From GCA-002722245 sp038154685 (GTDB lineage: Bacteria; Bacteroidota; Bacteroidia; Flavobacteriales_C; GCA-002722245): a stretch of 50,178 bases of DNA. The notes beneath the pieces are model-generated. The model made no database searches and had not been told where the DNA came from. It saw only the letters and a program-made list of their open reading frames with translations. The position numbers were made by a program, and so were the translations under genes. The stretch covers positions 1 to 50,178 of the forward strand of contig JAYPYW010000018.1 of NCBI GenBank assembly GCA_038154685.1, written 5' to 3'. Position 1 is the stretch's first letter. Each line of letters opens with the position of its first letter. Positions 8,463-17,664 of this stretch are shown here, one piece after another.

Positions 8463-8470
8463 TATTTTTG
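8463..8470 (+). promoter_or_regulatory. -7 box of the Na/Pi cotransporter gene
   Basis: TATTTTTG is an exact TAnnTTTG match 94 bp upstream of the ATG. No TTG lies 17-23 bp upstream. A missing -33 box would fit dependence on an activator bound at the repeats just upstream. Confidence 0.5.
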
Positions 8471-8564
8471 CATGATTAGTTTTACCTATTTTTAGGAAAT
8501 TAAATTTTTATTAAAATATAGAGGTTGCTAGCCTTTAAAACTTGAAACCAACAAAATATACAAA

Positions 8565-10265
8565 ATGGATTTTGGAATTTTTGATGCATTGAATATCCTT
8601 GGAGCACTTGCCTTCTTCATTTTTGGAATGAAAATGATGAGTGAAGGAATTCAAAAAGCTGCAGGTGGGAGTTTGAGAAGAATTCTTGGAGCAATGACCA
8701 AAAATAGTTTTCTAGGTGTAATCTCTGGATTTTTGGTAACAACCTTTGTTCAATCATCTTCTGCAACAACAGTAATGACGGTTAGTTTCGTTAACGCTGG
8801 TCTTATTAATTTAACCCAATCTGCCGGAATCTTATTAGGAGCCAATGTTGGAACTACTATTACAGCCTGGCTTGTTACTTTACTTGGATTTAAAATCAAA
8901 ATTTCTGTATTATCGTTACCTCTTATTGCTTTCTCGGTCCCAATGCTTTTTGCAAAAAGAAAGAAAGTTAAGTTTTACGGTGAATTCATTTTGGGTTTTG
9001 CTCTTTTATTCTGGGGACTTTCTGAATTAAAAGATGCAGTTCCAGATCTAAAAGGCAATCCTGATGCACTTCACTTCCTAGAGGCGTTTGCCGGAGGAGG
9101 TTTCTTATCAAACCTTCTATTCGTTGGTGTTGGAGCATTAATCACCATTATAGTACAATCATCAAGTGCAGCTATGGCACTAACTATTACATTGTCTGTA
9201 AATGGAATTATTCCTTTCGAAGTTGCAGCGGCGATGGTACTAGGTGAAAATATTGGAACAACAATTACTGCTTGGTTAGCTTCTATTCCTGCTAATGTCC
9301 ATGCAAAGCGTGCAGCAAGAATCCACTTACTATTTAATGTTATTGGAGTTGTGTGGATGATAACATTAATTAGCTTCATTGTTGATTTACCTCCAATTAT
9401 TCAATGGGTAAACACAAACATTTTAGGCGATAGCACTGATATTATGTCTCCAGAAGGAAGAGATTCTGGAATTTCAATATTTCACTCGTTATTCAACTTA
9501 ATTAATGTATTTATCCTGATTTGGTTTGTTCCTTGGTTAGTTAAAACTGCTACCAAAATGGTTAAGTCTAAGGGCGAAGAAGACGAAACTTTCAAGCTTG
9601 ATTATATTGGGGAAGGTCTACTACCATCTACTGAGCTTTCGTTAATGGAAGCAAAAAAAGAGATTAAGCAGTTTGCTAAAACTACTTATAAGATGAATAG
9701 CTTAATCAAGGATTTGGTTAAAGAGAATGACTCTAAAGCATTTGACAAATTATTGACGAAAATCAAGAATTTAGAAGAAGTTACTGATAGATTCGAAGAA
9801 GAAATAGCTAAGTACTTGGTTAAAATTGGTCAGGGAGCTTTAACAGAAAACATGTCTCTTAGAATTCAGGCTCTGCACAAGATAATTGCCAACTTAGAAA
9901 GGGTTGGGGATATTTATTTCAGAATGTCTTTATCGCTGGAAAAGAAAAGGGATAGTAAGGTATGGTTCACTCAATCACAAAGAAACTACTTGTATGAATA
10001 TTTTGATTTATTAGATCAAACTTTCATTACAGTTAAAAAACATTTAGACGCAGAATTTGAGTCGGTTGAATTACAAGGAGCTATCGACTTGGAAAATGAG
10101 AACAACCAACTGCAAAGGCGATTAAGAAAAATGCACATTGAAGAATTAGAGAACGGTGAATACGACTTTAAATCAGCAATGCATTACAGAGATCTATTTA
10201 TGGCTTGTGAAAAGGTTGGAGATCATTTGATCAACGTATCCGAAGCAATGGAATTGAAGATTTAA
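8565..10265 (+). CDS. Na/Pi cotransporter with C-terminal PhoU-like domain
   Basis: Inner-membrane phosphate transporter of 566 residues in the NptA/PNaS family. Two inverted repeats each carry the signature QSSSA (VQSSSATTVMT near 65 and VQSSSAAMALT near 200), each followed by a GxNxGTTITAW motif (GANVGTTITAW and GENIGTTITAW). About eight hydrophobic segments end near 325. The last ~220 residues form a charged helical PhoU-like domain. The family imports inorganic phosphate using the sodium gradient. Divergent phoB-phoR and an array of Pho-box-like repeats upstream suggest induction under phosphate limitation. The stop codon directly abuts that of the convergent lipoprotein gene. Confidence 0.93.
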   Translation: MDFGIFDALNILGALAFFIFGMKMMSEGIQKAAGGSLRRILGAMTKNSFLGVISGFLVTTFVQSSSATTVMTVSFVNAGLINLTQSAGILLGANVGTTITAWLVTLLGFKIKISVLSLPLIAFSVPMLFAKRKKVKFYGEFILGFALLFWGLSELKDAVPDLKGNPDALHFLEAFAGGGFLSNLLFVGVGALITIIVQSSSAAMALTITLSVNGIIPFEVAAAMVLGENIGTTITAWLASIPANVHAKRAARIHLLFNVIGVVWMITLISFIVDLPPIIQWVNTNILGDSTDIMSPEGRDSGISIFHSLFNLINVFILIWFVPWLVKTATKMVKSKGEEDETFKLDYIGEGLLPSTELSLMEAKKEIKQFAKTTYKMNSLIKDLVKENDSKAFDKLLTKIKNLEEVTDRFEEEIAKYLVKIGQGALTENMSLRIQALHKIIANLERVGDIYFRMSLSLEKKRDSKVWFTQSQRNYLYEYFDLLDQTFITVKKHLDAEFESVELQGAIDLENENNQLQRRLRKMHIEELENGEYDFKSAMHYRDLFMACEKVGDHLINVSEAMELKI

Positions 10266-10736
10266 TTATTTATTGATCCAATCTGTATAAATAACATTAC
10301 TGCTATTTCCAGCCCTATCAATAACGTAGCATTTATAACGGTATGAGCTATCAGTAAGAATATTAAAAATTGGTGCTGGTTTCAATATTAATGAAATCTC
10401 TCCTTCAATATTTTTATCGTTCGCATTTGGGGTAAGGTTTGGTAAATTATATTCCCTATCATCTATCTCAGGAAATGTTGTTATTGAACTGCCATTTTTT
10501 TCTTCGTAAATCAGATAGCAATTAATTTCGAGGGGATTATCACTCCCTAAATCACCATCACCATCTTGAAAATTAAAAACAAATCTTGCCGAATCAACTT
10601 CATCACTTTCATTTGTAAAAGACACAAATTCAACAAAATCAATTGCAGGCACCTCTGCAAAATCATTATCTTTTAAACAACTAACAAAGATTGGAAGGCT
10701 TATAATAATTAATGATATTTTTGTAATCACTTTCAT
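10266..10736 (-). CDS. predicted lipoprotein of unknown function
   Basis: A 156-residue secreted lipoprotein. The signal peptide is MKVITK, a hydrophobic core, then FVSC with lipidated cysteine at about 20. The mature part has an acidic FNFQDGDGDLGSDNP segment, which looks like a calcium-binding DxDGDxG loop, and ends in a beta-rich YRYKCYVIDRAGNSSN stretch resembling an Ig-like strand. I recognise the general type (Bacteroidota surface lipoproteins with a DGDGD motif) but not a function. The stop codon abuts that of the Na/Pi cotransporter with no gap. The start is only 15 bp from the divergent LuxE-like gene, so the two promoters must extend into each other's coding sequence. Confidence 0.72.
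   Translation of the reverse strand: MKVITKISLIIISLPIFVSCLKDNDFAEVPAIDFVEFVSFTNESDEVDSARFVFNFQDGDGDLGSDNPLEINCYLIYEEKNGSSITTFPEIDDREYNLPNLTPNANDKNIEGEISLILKPAPIFNILTDSSYRYKCYVIDRAGNSSNVIYTDWINK
10691..10723 (+). promoter_or_regulatory. promoter of the LuxE-like gene, inside the divergent lipoprotein gene
   Basis: TTG at 10691-10693 and TATTTTTG at 10716-10723 have 22 bp between them, a full consensus match. It lies within the first codons of the opposite-strand lipoprotein gene, 28 nt before the LuxE-like ATG. Confidence 0.55.
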
Positions 10737-10751
10737 TGCTGGTCAATATTA

Positions 10752-11737
10752 ATGAATTTAAACGCAAATTGGAATAGAATATTTGAAATTGAATCTGAAT
10801 CAGATTTTCTGAATCTATCCTTAGAGGTATTTAATTACCAATATCAAAACTGTAATACCTATCGAAAATATTGTGATTTAATTAATATTAAACCTGAGGA
10901 TGTTAAACTGCTAGAAGACATTCCTTTTCTTCCAATTCAATTATTTAAATCACAAGAATTAAAATCTGGCGATTTTAAGGAAGAAATTATTTTCACAAGT
11001 AGCGGTACAACTGGTAGCCAAACAAGCAAACATTTTGTTAAAGATTTAGCCCTTTATGAAAAGAGTTTCTTGTCGGCATTTAATTCTTTTTATCTAGATT
11101 GGGAAAACCAATGTATAATTGGACTTTTGCCTAGTTATTTGGAAAGAACTGGATCATCATNNNNNNNNNNTCATTAATCTACATGGTTGATCACCTGATT
11201 AAACTAAGTTCGGATAAGGAAAGTAAATTTCAATTAGACTTAACCAACGATTTTGTTGATTTTCTAGAGAACGACCCTAGACCAAAAATTATGTTTAGCG
11301 TTACTTTCGCCCTTTTAGATTTAGCCGAAAAAGGAATCAAACTAAACAATACTACCATCATTGAAACTGGTGGAATGAAAGGGAAAAGAAAAGAAATAAC
11401 GCGCGAAGAATTACACCAAATCTTAAATGACTCTCTTTCACCTAATGGTATCCATTCAGAATATGGAATGACCGAACTTTTATCCCAAGGTTATTTGCAA
11501 AACAACTCTTTCTCAGCTCCAAAATGGATGAAGACCTTGGTTAGACCAACTACCGATCCATTACAAAGCTTGAACCAAGGAAAAGGGGCATTAAACATTA
11601 TCGATTTAGCAAACATCCACAGCTGCTCATTCATCGCTACAGATGATTTAGGAACAGTTAATTCCGATGGAACATTTACTGTTTCTGGAAGAATTGATCA
11701 TTCACAGATCAGAGGATGTAATTTGTTGATTGTTTAA
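10752..11737 (+). CDS. LuxE-like acyl-protein synthetase / acyltransferase (split by assembly gap)
   Basis: A cytosolic protein of the LuxE branch of adenylate-forming enzymes, which activates or transfers acyl groups. The adenylate-binding loop IIFTSSGTTGS lies near 87-97, followed by GLLPSYLERTGSS, then after the gap SLIYMVDHLI, ETGGMKG and HSEYGMTELLSQGY. Ten N at 11161-11170 put the two halves in different frames. The left flank ends in TCAT and the right flank begins with TCAT. Merging these four bases and dropping the N run restores one frame reading GSSLIYMVDHLI and gives a protein of about 323 residues, the normal size. I therefore treat it as one intact gene. The acyl substrate and partner are unknown; no luxC or luxD gene is nearby. 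Confidence 0.82.
11161..11170. other. assembly gap (10 N), probably spurious
   Basis: The flanks TCAT (11157-11160) and TCAT (11171-11174) are identical. Collapsing them restores the reading frame of the LuxE-like gene, so two overlapping contigs were probably joined with filler. Confidence 0.75.
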
Positions 11738-11755
11738 TATTCCATGAATTTTTTT

Positions 11756-11827
11756 ATTTCTCACACAGATTAATGTGATTATTATAAGTCTCAAATCATG
11801 TTAATCGAATTAATCTGTGTGAGAAAT
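11756..11827. terminator. long stem-loop between convergent genes (dispersed palindrome family)
   Basis: A perfect 19-bp inverted repeat (11756-11774 and 11809-11827; core TCTCACACAGATTAAT) has a 34-nt loop and ends exactly at the rodA stop codon. It probably terminates both the LuxE-like gene and rodA. The arm CTCnCACAGAT recurs at about 19.37 and 42.4 kb and more loosely at 38.7 kb. Confidence 0.7.
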
Positions 11828-13318
11828 TTATAATATATCCAATCGCTGAGAATCGAACCGCACGAACATAAACAGCAAAGCCGTAAAACCAAATAAAGAA
11901 GACCCTCCGTAACTCATAAAAGGAAGCGGAATACCAATTACAGGCATTATTTGAATCGTCATTCCGATATTTATGAGCAAGTGAATAAAGAAAATAGAGG
12001 CTACGCAATAGCCGTAAACTCTACTCATTTTGGAACGCTGCATTTCTGCTTTTTGTACCAATCTTAAGATTAAGGTGACAAATAAAATCATCACGAAAGA
12101 AGTTCCAATGAACCCCCATTCTTCACCAACAGTACAGAAGATATAATCAGTACTCTGCTCTGGAACCCATTTACCTTTTGTATGTGTTCCTTGAAGGAAG
12201 CCTTTTCCTGTAAGCCCTCCAGAACCAATGGCATTTAACGATTGATCGGTTTGGAAACTCACTGTTTTATCGTGCCTTTTCCCAAGGATTATCTCAATCC
12301 TTTCTTTTTGGTGTGGCTGAAGGATATTGTAGGCTTTTTCGATAAATCCAACATAACCAAGCGCTAAAACCAAACCTCCTAGTATCACTCCCCGCTCAAT
12401 CCTCTTCCATAAATCTGGAACAACTATAAGCACCAATAAATTAATTGAAATCCACCCCCAAAGAACGTAAGTATTCAAAGATGTATTCCAATCGAATATC
12501 CCCATTAAAACTAACAGAAGAAGCAATAAACCTATAGTTGTAATTGCCATATTGGTGTTTTTAATAAAGCTCGAATAAATCAAAACTGCTAACACTCCTA
12601 AAGCGGTAAAAGCAACATGTTTATCATACATTAATGTGATGATTGCTAAAACAATTGCCATTAGCCCAACAATGAAAATTCGCCCGATTACACCCTCTCT
12701 GTAAAACACAAAAAAGAAGGCACTAAATACTAGCGCGGATCCAGTATCATCCTGCCCTAAAATCAATCCCATTGGTAGCAGAATTATTAGAAAAGGAAAA
12801 ACCTGACCATATAAATCGATATCAGAAATTGAAAAGACTTTCTTTCCTTTTATAAACCTACTTAGCCCCTTTCCTATATCTTCTATCGAAGATTCATCTA
12901 CTTTCTTTTCGTTGGTTATATTACCTAGATATACACTTAAAAACAATGCTGTAGCAAACTTTGCAAACTCGGCAGGCTGTAATTTAAATGGACCTAAATC
13001 AATCCATGCTCTTGCTCCTTTTACATCCCGGGCAAGGAATATAACAGCAAATAACAAGACACTTACCACACCATATATAACTGGTGACATGGCTCTGAAA
13101 AATTTGCTATCAAACGACATGATTCCAATGGCTATGACTAATGATAAACCGATCCATAAGAATTGTTTACCACTTCTATGAGTTAAGCCAAACAAATCGC
13201 TATTAGCAGGATTGAAATCGGCTGCGTAAATGTTTAATACTCCAATCAAACATAAAGCAAGGTATAATCCAATGATTACCCAATCTACATTTAATAATAT
13301 GTTACCTCTTTGCTTCAA
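11828..13318 (-). CDS. rodA: rod-shape peptidoglycan polymerase RodA (SEDS family)
   Basis: Inner-membrane glycosyltransferase of 496 residues that polymerises lipid II during cell elongation together with PBP2. There are about ten transmembrane segments. FKLQPAEFAKFATALF in the middle and the C-terminal GIPLPFMSYGGSSL are SEDS-family signatures. It is longer than E. coli RodA (370) because of inserted hydrophobic and loop segments around 220-310, a form I associate with Bacteroidota. The start is TTG at 13316-13318 and overlaps the mrdA stop (TTGA). The resulting N-terminus MKQRGNILLNVDWVI aligns with usual RodA starts. It is last in the mreB-mreC-mreD-mrdA-rodA cluster. Confidence 0.94.
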   Translation of the reverse strand: MKQRGNILLNVDWVIIGLYLALCLIGVLNIYAADFNPANSDLFGLTHRSGKQFLWIGLSLVIAIGIMSFDSKFFRAMSPVIYGVVSVLLFAVIFLARDVKGARAWIDLGPFKLQPAEFAKFATALFLSVYLGNITNEKKVDESSIEDIGKGLSRFIKGKKVFSISDIDLYGQVFPFLIILLPMGLILGQDDTGSALVFSAFFFVFYREGVIGRIFIVGLMAIVLAIITLMYDKHVAFTALGVLAVLIYSSFIKNTNMAITTIGLLLLLLVLMGIFDWNTSLNTYVLWGWISINLLVLIVVPDLWKRIERGVILGGLVLALGYVGFIEKAYNILQPHQKERIEIILGKRHDKTVSFQTDQSLNAIGSGGLTGKGFLQGTHTKGKWVPEQSTDYIFCTVGEEWGFIGTSFVMILFVTLILRLVQKAEMQRSKMSRVYGYCVASIFFIHLLINIGMTIQIMPVIGIPLPFMSYGGSSLFGFTALLFMFVRFDSQRLDIL

Positions 13319-15144
13319 TCCTCGTAAAATACTTTTTCAATCATTTCTTGCTCCAACTCCTTTCGCTCTACTTTACCGTTTAAATATTGCTCAATCATTA
13401 AACTAGCAATCGGCGCTGCCGTACCTCCACCACCTCCGGCGTTCTCCACAAAAACAGCAATAGCAATCTTTGGGTCTCTTCGGGGAGCAAACGCCATGAA
13501 AACAGAGTGATCATCTCCGTGCGGATTTTGAGAAGTTCCAGTTTTCCCACAAATCGTTACCCCTTCTAATCTTGATCTTCTTGCAGTTCCTCCATATTCT
13601 TCTAAAACCCATTGCATTCCATTGTGCACGATCTCGAAGTTTGAAGAATCTACCATTGTTTCTCTTTTGTAAAGTGTATCCTCACTAAAATCAACTTTTT
13701 GATCTCCAATTGCAGTTACTAAATGAGGGCGATAAAAGTGTCCTTTGTTAGCCATTACACAAGCTAAATTTGCCATTTGAAGTGGCGTTACCGAAAACTC
13801 TCCTTGTCCGATGGCAATGGAATAAACTGTTCTCCAATTCCATCTGTTTTTACCATAGATGTTATCGTACTCTCGCTTATCTGGCACATTTCCGTCCTTT
13901 TCACCATATAAATCAATACCCAAAGGATTTCCAAATCCAAACGATCTTACATACTGCTCCCATTCATCCATTCCCTTTCTTAATTGAGCCATATTTCCAC
14001 TCTTTCCTCTTGTAAGAATTTTGTTTACCAAATGATAATAATATGGATTACAAGAATGCTGAACGGCTTGGGGTAATCTTAATGGACTTTCGTGATTATG
14101 ACAACCAACTAACTTTTTATTACAGCTATAAGAGGTAAACTCATTAGCAACTCCTAAATCTAAAGCAATGGCACTTTGCATAGTTTTTACGATTGAACCA
14201 GGAGGCTGACGAGATTTTATAGATCTAGGATAAAGAATCTTTTTTTCGTCTTTTTTTAAGGCTAAATAATTAGAACCCGTATTTCCACCAACCAACAAAT
14301 TGGGATTATAGGTAGGAGCATTAACCATTGAAAGAATCTCTCCTGTTTTAGGTTCGATAGCGACAATTGCACCTATTTTACCTTGCATTAGTTGCTCACC
14401 ATACTCTTGTAAGTTGATATCAAGGGTAGTTTGCAAATTATTACCAGGAATTGGTAAAGTATCAATTGCTCCTTCTAAATAAGATGATATTTTCTTACCA
14501 TGAATGTCCTTCAAGTAATGTTTACAACCCTTTCGTCCTCTTAGTTCCTTTTCGTAGTAAGATTCCAATCCAGATGCTCCTTTGTAATCACGGTTGATGT
14601 AATAAGAATCTCTATCTAAATCTTTCTGAGAAACCTTTTTTACATAGCCCAAAACATGCGCAGCAATTGGTCTTGGGTAATTACGCACTGTTCTTTTCTT
14701 TACAGTAACTCCCTGGTAGTTAAACAACCTTTCTTTAATCCCTCCAAAGTCCTCCGACCTCATAAGTGATTCAAAAACTTGAGGGGTGCGCCAAGAATAA
14801 CCTCTGTTTTTTTCCTTATTCTTGATGTCGGCAATTCGCTGATTAAATTCAACTGTATCAATTCCCAATAGCTCGCAAAACTTCAAAGTGTCCACTTTGA
14901 ATTCGCGCATGGTAATCATGATATCATATGCGATTTCGTTTTGAACAAGTACTTCTCCATTTCGATCATACATATTCCCACGAGGCGGAAACTTAATATC
15001 CTTCATTACAGAATCATGCTCAGCTCGATCAACAAAGAAATCTTTTGCGATTACCTGTACGTAAAACAAACGGGCTAAATAAACCACAAAGAAAAATCCA
15101 AAAAGTAAATAAATATGATATTTTCTGGATTCCAGTTTTGCCAT
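13315..15144 (-). CDS. mrdA: penicillin-binding protein 2 (elongation transpeptidase)
   Basis: Class B PBP of 609 residues, anchored by one helix (about 10-31) with the rest in the periplasm. It crosslinks lateral-wall peptidoglycan as the partner of RodA. The PBP dimer domain includes RGNMYDRNGEVL near 55-66. The transpeptidase domain has the active serine S317 in PPGSIVK (lysine 320), the SxN motif as SCN at 364-366, and KTG at 534-536 (CGKTGTSQNPHG). Its ATG shares a base with the mreD stop (TAATG, 15142-15146), and its own stop overlaps rodA. This tight packing suggests a coupled operon. Confidence 0.96.
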   Translation of the reverse strand: MAKLESRKYHIYLLFGFFFVVYLARLFYVQVIAKDFFVDRAEHDSVMKDIKFPPRGNMYDRNGEVLVQNEIAYDIMITMREFKVDTLKFCELLGIDTVEFNQRIADIKNKEKNRGYSWRTPQVFESLMRSEDFGGIKERLFNYQGVTVKKRTVRNYPRPIAAHVLGYVKKVSQKDLDRDSYYINRDYKGASGLESYYEKELRGRKGCKHYLKDIHGKKISSYLEGAIDTLPIPGNNLQTTLDINLQEYGEQLMQGKIGAIVAIEPKTGEILSMVNAPTYNPNLLVGGNTGSNYLALKKDEKKILYPRSIKSRQPPGSIVKTMQSAIALDLGVANEFTSYSCNKKLVGCHNHESPLRLPQAVQHSCNPYYYHLVNKILTRGKSGNMAQLRKGMDEWEQYVRSFGFGNPLGIDLYGEKDGNVPDKREYDNIYGKNRWNWRTVYSIAIGQGEFSVTPLQMANLACVMANKGHFYRPHLVTAIGDQKVDFSEDTLYKRETMVDSSNFEIVHNGMQWVLEEYGGTARRSRLEGVTICGKTGTSQNPHGDDHSVFMAFAPRRDPKIAIAVFVENAGGGGGTAAPIASLMIEQYLNGKVERKELEQEMIEKVFYED

Positions 15145-15656
15145 TACTTCTTTTTGCTAACGAATAAGTATTGGTAAACTAATACGAGAATTGAGCTGAA
15201 TATTAGGCTCACAATTATCCTAGACAAAGTCCATAGGATCTCATTGAAAGTAAAAACTTCCAAAAAGAAAAAGGCCACATGGTGAATGGCTAAAAGTAAG
15301 AAGATGTATACAGCATAATTTTTGAATCCCATATTAATCACGGATGGTCTGATCGTCTCAGAACCCATATCTGACGGAGCCAATGAAGACAAGAAAAAAG
15401 TCCTAAAGAAAGCCACTAAAGTACAAGCAACAGCATTAGCACCACCTGTATTCATAAAAACATCAACTGTTAAACCTAAACCAAAACCTATCCCAAGTAA
15501 CAACGATTTATTAATATTCCTAGGAAGCGAAAGGATGATTATAGGATAAATTAAAGGCAGTAAACTTTGAGCCAAGTTTAACTGATTCAAAATCATTAAT
15601 TGGAAAAATAAGACCCCAATCACTAAGATTATATTTTTAGCAATCGGATTATTCAT
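15144..15656 (-). CDS. mreD: rod-shape-determining protein MreD
   Basis: Integral membrane protein of 170 residues with about five or six hydrophobic segments. It links MreC and MreB to the RodA-PBP2 synthase. Sequence similarity within MreD is always low, so the call rests on size, topology and position between mreC and mrdA. A conserved-looking GFGLGLTVDVFMNT segment lies near 57-70, matching the 'GLxxDxxxxxPxG' region of MreD proteins. Its start overlaps the mreC stop by 8 bp. Confidence 0.88.
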   Translation of the reverse strand: MNNPIAKNIILVIGVLFFQLMILNQLNLAQSLLPLIYPIIILSLPRNINKSLLLGIGFGLGLTVDVFMNTGGANAVACTLVAFFRTFFLSSLAPSDMGSETIRPSVINMGFKNYAVYIFLLLAIHHVAFFFLEVFTFNEILWTLSRIIVSLIFSSILVLVYQYLFVSKKK

Positions 15657-16485
15657 CTAACTCTTCTTCTTTTTTACTCAACTCTTCAATCTCGTTTTTA
15701 AATAAGTTCTCTACTACGTATACCTTATTTAAAGCAGAATAATCAATATTTAAATCAACTTCAATTCGTTGTGTTTGATTTTCTAAATCTTTCTCCGTTT
15801 TAACAATCTTACCAATGTAAATCCCCGCTGGGAATACTGATGAATAACCTGAGGTTAATACAGAATCACCCTGATTAACTCTTGTAGTAATTGGAATATC
15901 ACTAATAACTGCCTTGGATATATCTTTCCCTACCCATTTTAAGAATCCAGAAACACCATTAGATTTTAGCTTACATGAAATTTCTGTTTTAGGATGAAGG
16001 AATGAAATTACAGTGCAAAAATTATCAGATACAGCTCCTACAATACCTACAATTCCAGTTGGAGAAATGACCCCCATTTCTTCAATGACTCCATCATTAC
16101 TTCCCATATTTAGGGTTATGTAGTTGTTAGCACTTGTGTAATTATTACTAATCACATCTGCTAATCGGTAAATATATTTCTGTTGGTATAGCGTATCCAC
16201 AACTTGGAAATAATCTCCATTCACCCTTCTTAAGGATGTTAATAGTTGAGCTCTGAGCTGAGCATTTTCAGCTTGTAATTCATCGTTAACGCTGCGTAAA
16301 TGAAAATAATCTTGCACATTATTAACTGTTGAATAAGCCCCTCCAGAAATGGTATTAGCAGAGTTAATAAAGGCTGTTCTCTGGTAGTTCTTTTGTTGAA
16401 TGGTTAGCCATAAACCTATAACCAACAAAACTCCAAAAGAGAGTTGTAAATGGTAACGTTTTAATATGGCAATTATATTGATCAA
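15649..16485 (-). CDS. mreC: rod-shape-determining protein MreC
   Basis: A 278-residue bitopic membrane protein with a single helix near 14-27, a periplasmic coiled coil (about 60-90, VNDELQAENAQLRAQL) and a double beta-barrel domain with GVISPTGIVGIVGAVS and SGYSSVFPAGIYIGKI. It scaffolds and activates PBP2 in the elongasome. The C-terminus is unusually acidic (EIEELSKKEEELDE). It lies 80 bp downstream of mreB, with a terminator-like stem-loop between, so expression relative to mreB may be reduced. Confidence 0.93.
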   Translation of the reverse strand: MINIIAILKRYHLQLSFGVLLVIGLWLTIQQKNYQRTAFINSANTISGGAYSTVNNVQDYFHLRSVNDELQAENAQLRAQLLTSLRRVNGDYFQVVDTLYQQKYIYRLADVISNNYTSANNYITLNMGSNDGVIEEMGVISPTGIVGIVGAVSDNFCTVISFLHPKTEISCKLKSNGVSGFLKWVGKDISKAVISDIPITTRVNQGDSVLTSGYSSVFPAGIYIGKIVKTEKDLENQTQRIEVDLNIDYSALNKVYVVENLFKNEIEELSKKEEELDE

Positions 16486-16505
16486 CTAATTCAACTATAC
16501 TCTAC

Positions 16506-16544
16506 AAAAAAGCCGCAATTAAACTTTTGTTTGAATCACGGCTT
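16506..16544 (-). terminator. terminator between mreB and mreC
   Basis: On the minus strand AAGCCG ... CGGCTT closes a stem (extended inside by GTGATT/AATTGC and CAAAC/GTTT pairing) and is followed by a T run (16506-16511). Being inside the cluster, it may attenuate rather than fully stop transcription. Confidence 0.65.
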
Positions 16545-16565
16545 CTTAATTTCTTTTTCCTTTTA

Positions 16566-17591
16566 TCAGATTAAGAATGGGAATCTCTCGAAGTTCTTCA
16601 AAGCAATTCCAGTTCCTCTTGCAACTGCCTTTAATGGATCGTCAGCAACATGCACGGGTAACTTAGTTTTTTGAGAAATTCTCTTATCTAATCCTCTTAA
16701 CATCGATCCGCCTCCTGCAAGGTAAATTCCTGTTCTATAAATATCTGCCGATAATTCCGGTGGCGTCATTTCTAAAGCACTTAAAATCGCAGCTTCTATT
16801 TTACTAATAGATTTATCTAAACAATGAGCTATTTCAGAATACGAAACTTCTATTTCCTTTGGAATACCTGTCATTAAATCCCTTCCATGAACAGCCATAT
16901 TTGCTGGTGGTTCATCTAACTCAGGAATTGCAGCTCCTACGGCAATCTTAATTCTTTCAGCAGTTCTTTCCCCTACAAGGATGTTATGCTGACGCCTCAT
17001 ATATTCTTCAATATCACTAGTGAATTCATCACCAGCAACACGAATAGATTTATCACAAACAATTCCACCAAGAGCAATAACGGCAATTTCAGATGTTCCT
17101 CCACCTATATCAATCACCATGTTACCTTGAGGCTCTTCAACATCAATTCCAATTCCAATTGCAGCAGCCATTGGTTCTTGAATTAACTTCACCTCTTTAG
17201 CTCCAGCATGCTCAGCAGAATCACGAACGGCTCTCATTTCAACCTGAGTAATTCCTGAAGGAATACAAATTACCATTCTGATGTTTGAAGGTCCGAACAT
17301 TTTCTTCTTTCCTTCATTGATCATCTTGATAAACCCTCTGATCATTTCCTCGGCAGCTTGGAAATCAGCAATTACACCATCTTTCAACGGACGAATTGTT
17401 TTGATTTCCTCATGAGTCTTTCCATGCATTTGCATAGCTCTTTTCCCAATTGCCATAACATCTCCCGATGTCCTGTGCTTAGCAATAATTGATGGTTCAT
17501 CAACTACTACTTTATCACTCTCAATGATTAAGGTATTCGCAGTACCTAAATCAATGGCAATTTCTTGGTTTAAAAAGCTAAAAAGACCCAT
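16566..17591 (-). CDS. mreB: actin-like cytoskeletal protein MreB
   Basis: A 341-residue actin-fold ATPase that forms membrane-associated filaments and positions the elongation machinery. The phosphate-1 motif is IDLGTANT (13-20), phosphate-2 is VIDIGGGTSEIAV near 160-172, and the adenosine motif is YLAGGGSMLRGL near 293-304. The N-terminus MGLFSFLN is amphipathic and hydrophobic, as expected for direct membrane binding. Length and motifs are standard. It heads the mre cluster and follows purH by 73 bp on the same strand. No exact -7 box precedes it, so read-through from purH is possible. Confidence 0.97.
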   Translation of the reverse strand: MGLFSFLNQEIAIDLGTANTLIIESDKVVVDEPSIIAKHRTSGDVMAIGKRAMQMHGKTHEEIKTIRPLKDGVIADFQAAEEMIRGFIKMINEGKKKMFGPSNIRMVICIPSGITQVEMRAVRDSAEHAGAKEVKLIQEPMAAAIGIGIDVEEPQGNMVIDIGGGTSEIAVIALGGIVCDKSIRVAGDEFTSDIEEYMRRQHNILVGERTAERIKIAVGAAIPELDEPPANMAVHGRDLMTGIPKEIEVSYSEIAHCLDKSISKIEAAILSALEMTPPELSADIYRTGIYLAGGGSMLRGLDKRISQKTKLPVHVADDPLKAVARGTGIALKNFERFPFLI

Positions 17592-17664
17592 ATTTTAAAT
17601 ATACCTCGGTTAAGCGTTCGTTTTATAGTTTTTTGTCTGTTTTTATTAACAGTTTATAAGTCAA

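Larger units (their letters stand above)
8249..8564. other. 316-bp divergent regulatory region phoB / Na-Pi cotransporter
   Basis: This region holds the Pho-box-like direct repeats (8383-8430) and a TATTTTTG -7 box for the transporter (8463-8470). I find no exact -7 box facing phoB. The stretch 8249-8380 is AT-rich and otherwise featureless. Confidence 0.6.

Noticed and set aside
10752..11737. Frameshifted LuxE-like pseudogene or two separate genes
   Set aside because: The frame change is produced only by the 10-N filler. Overlapping TCAT flanks restore one normal frame.
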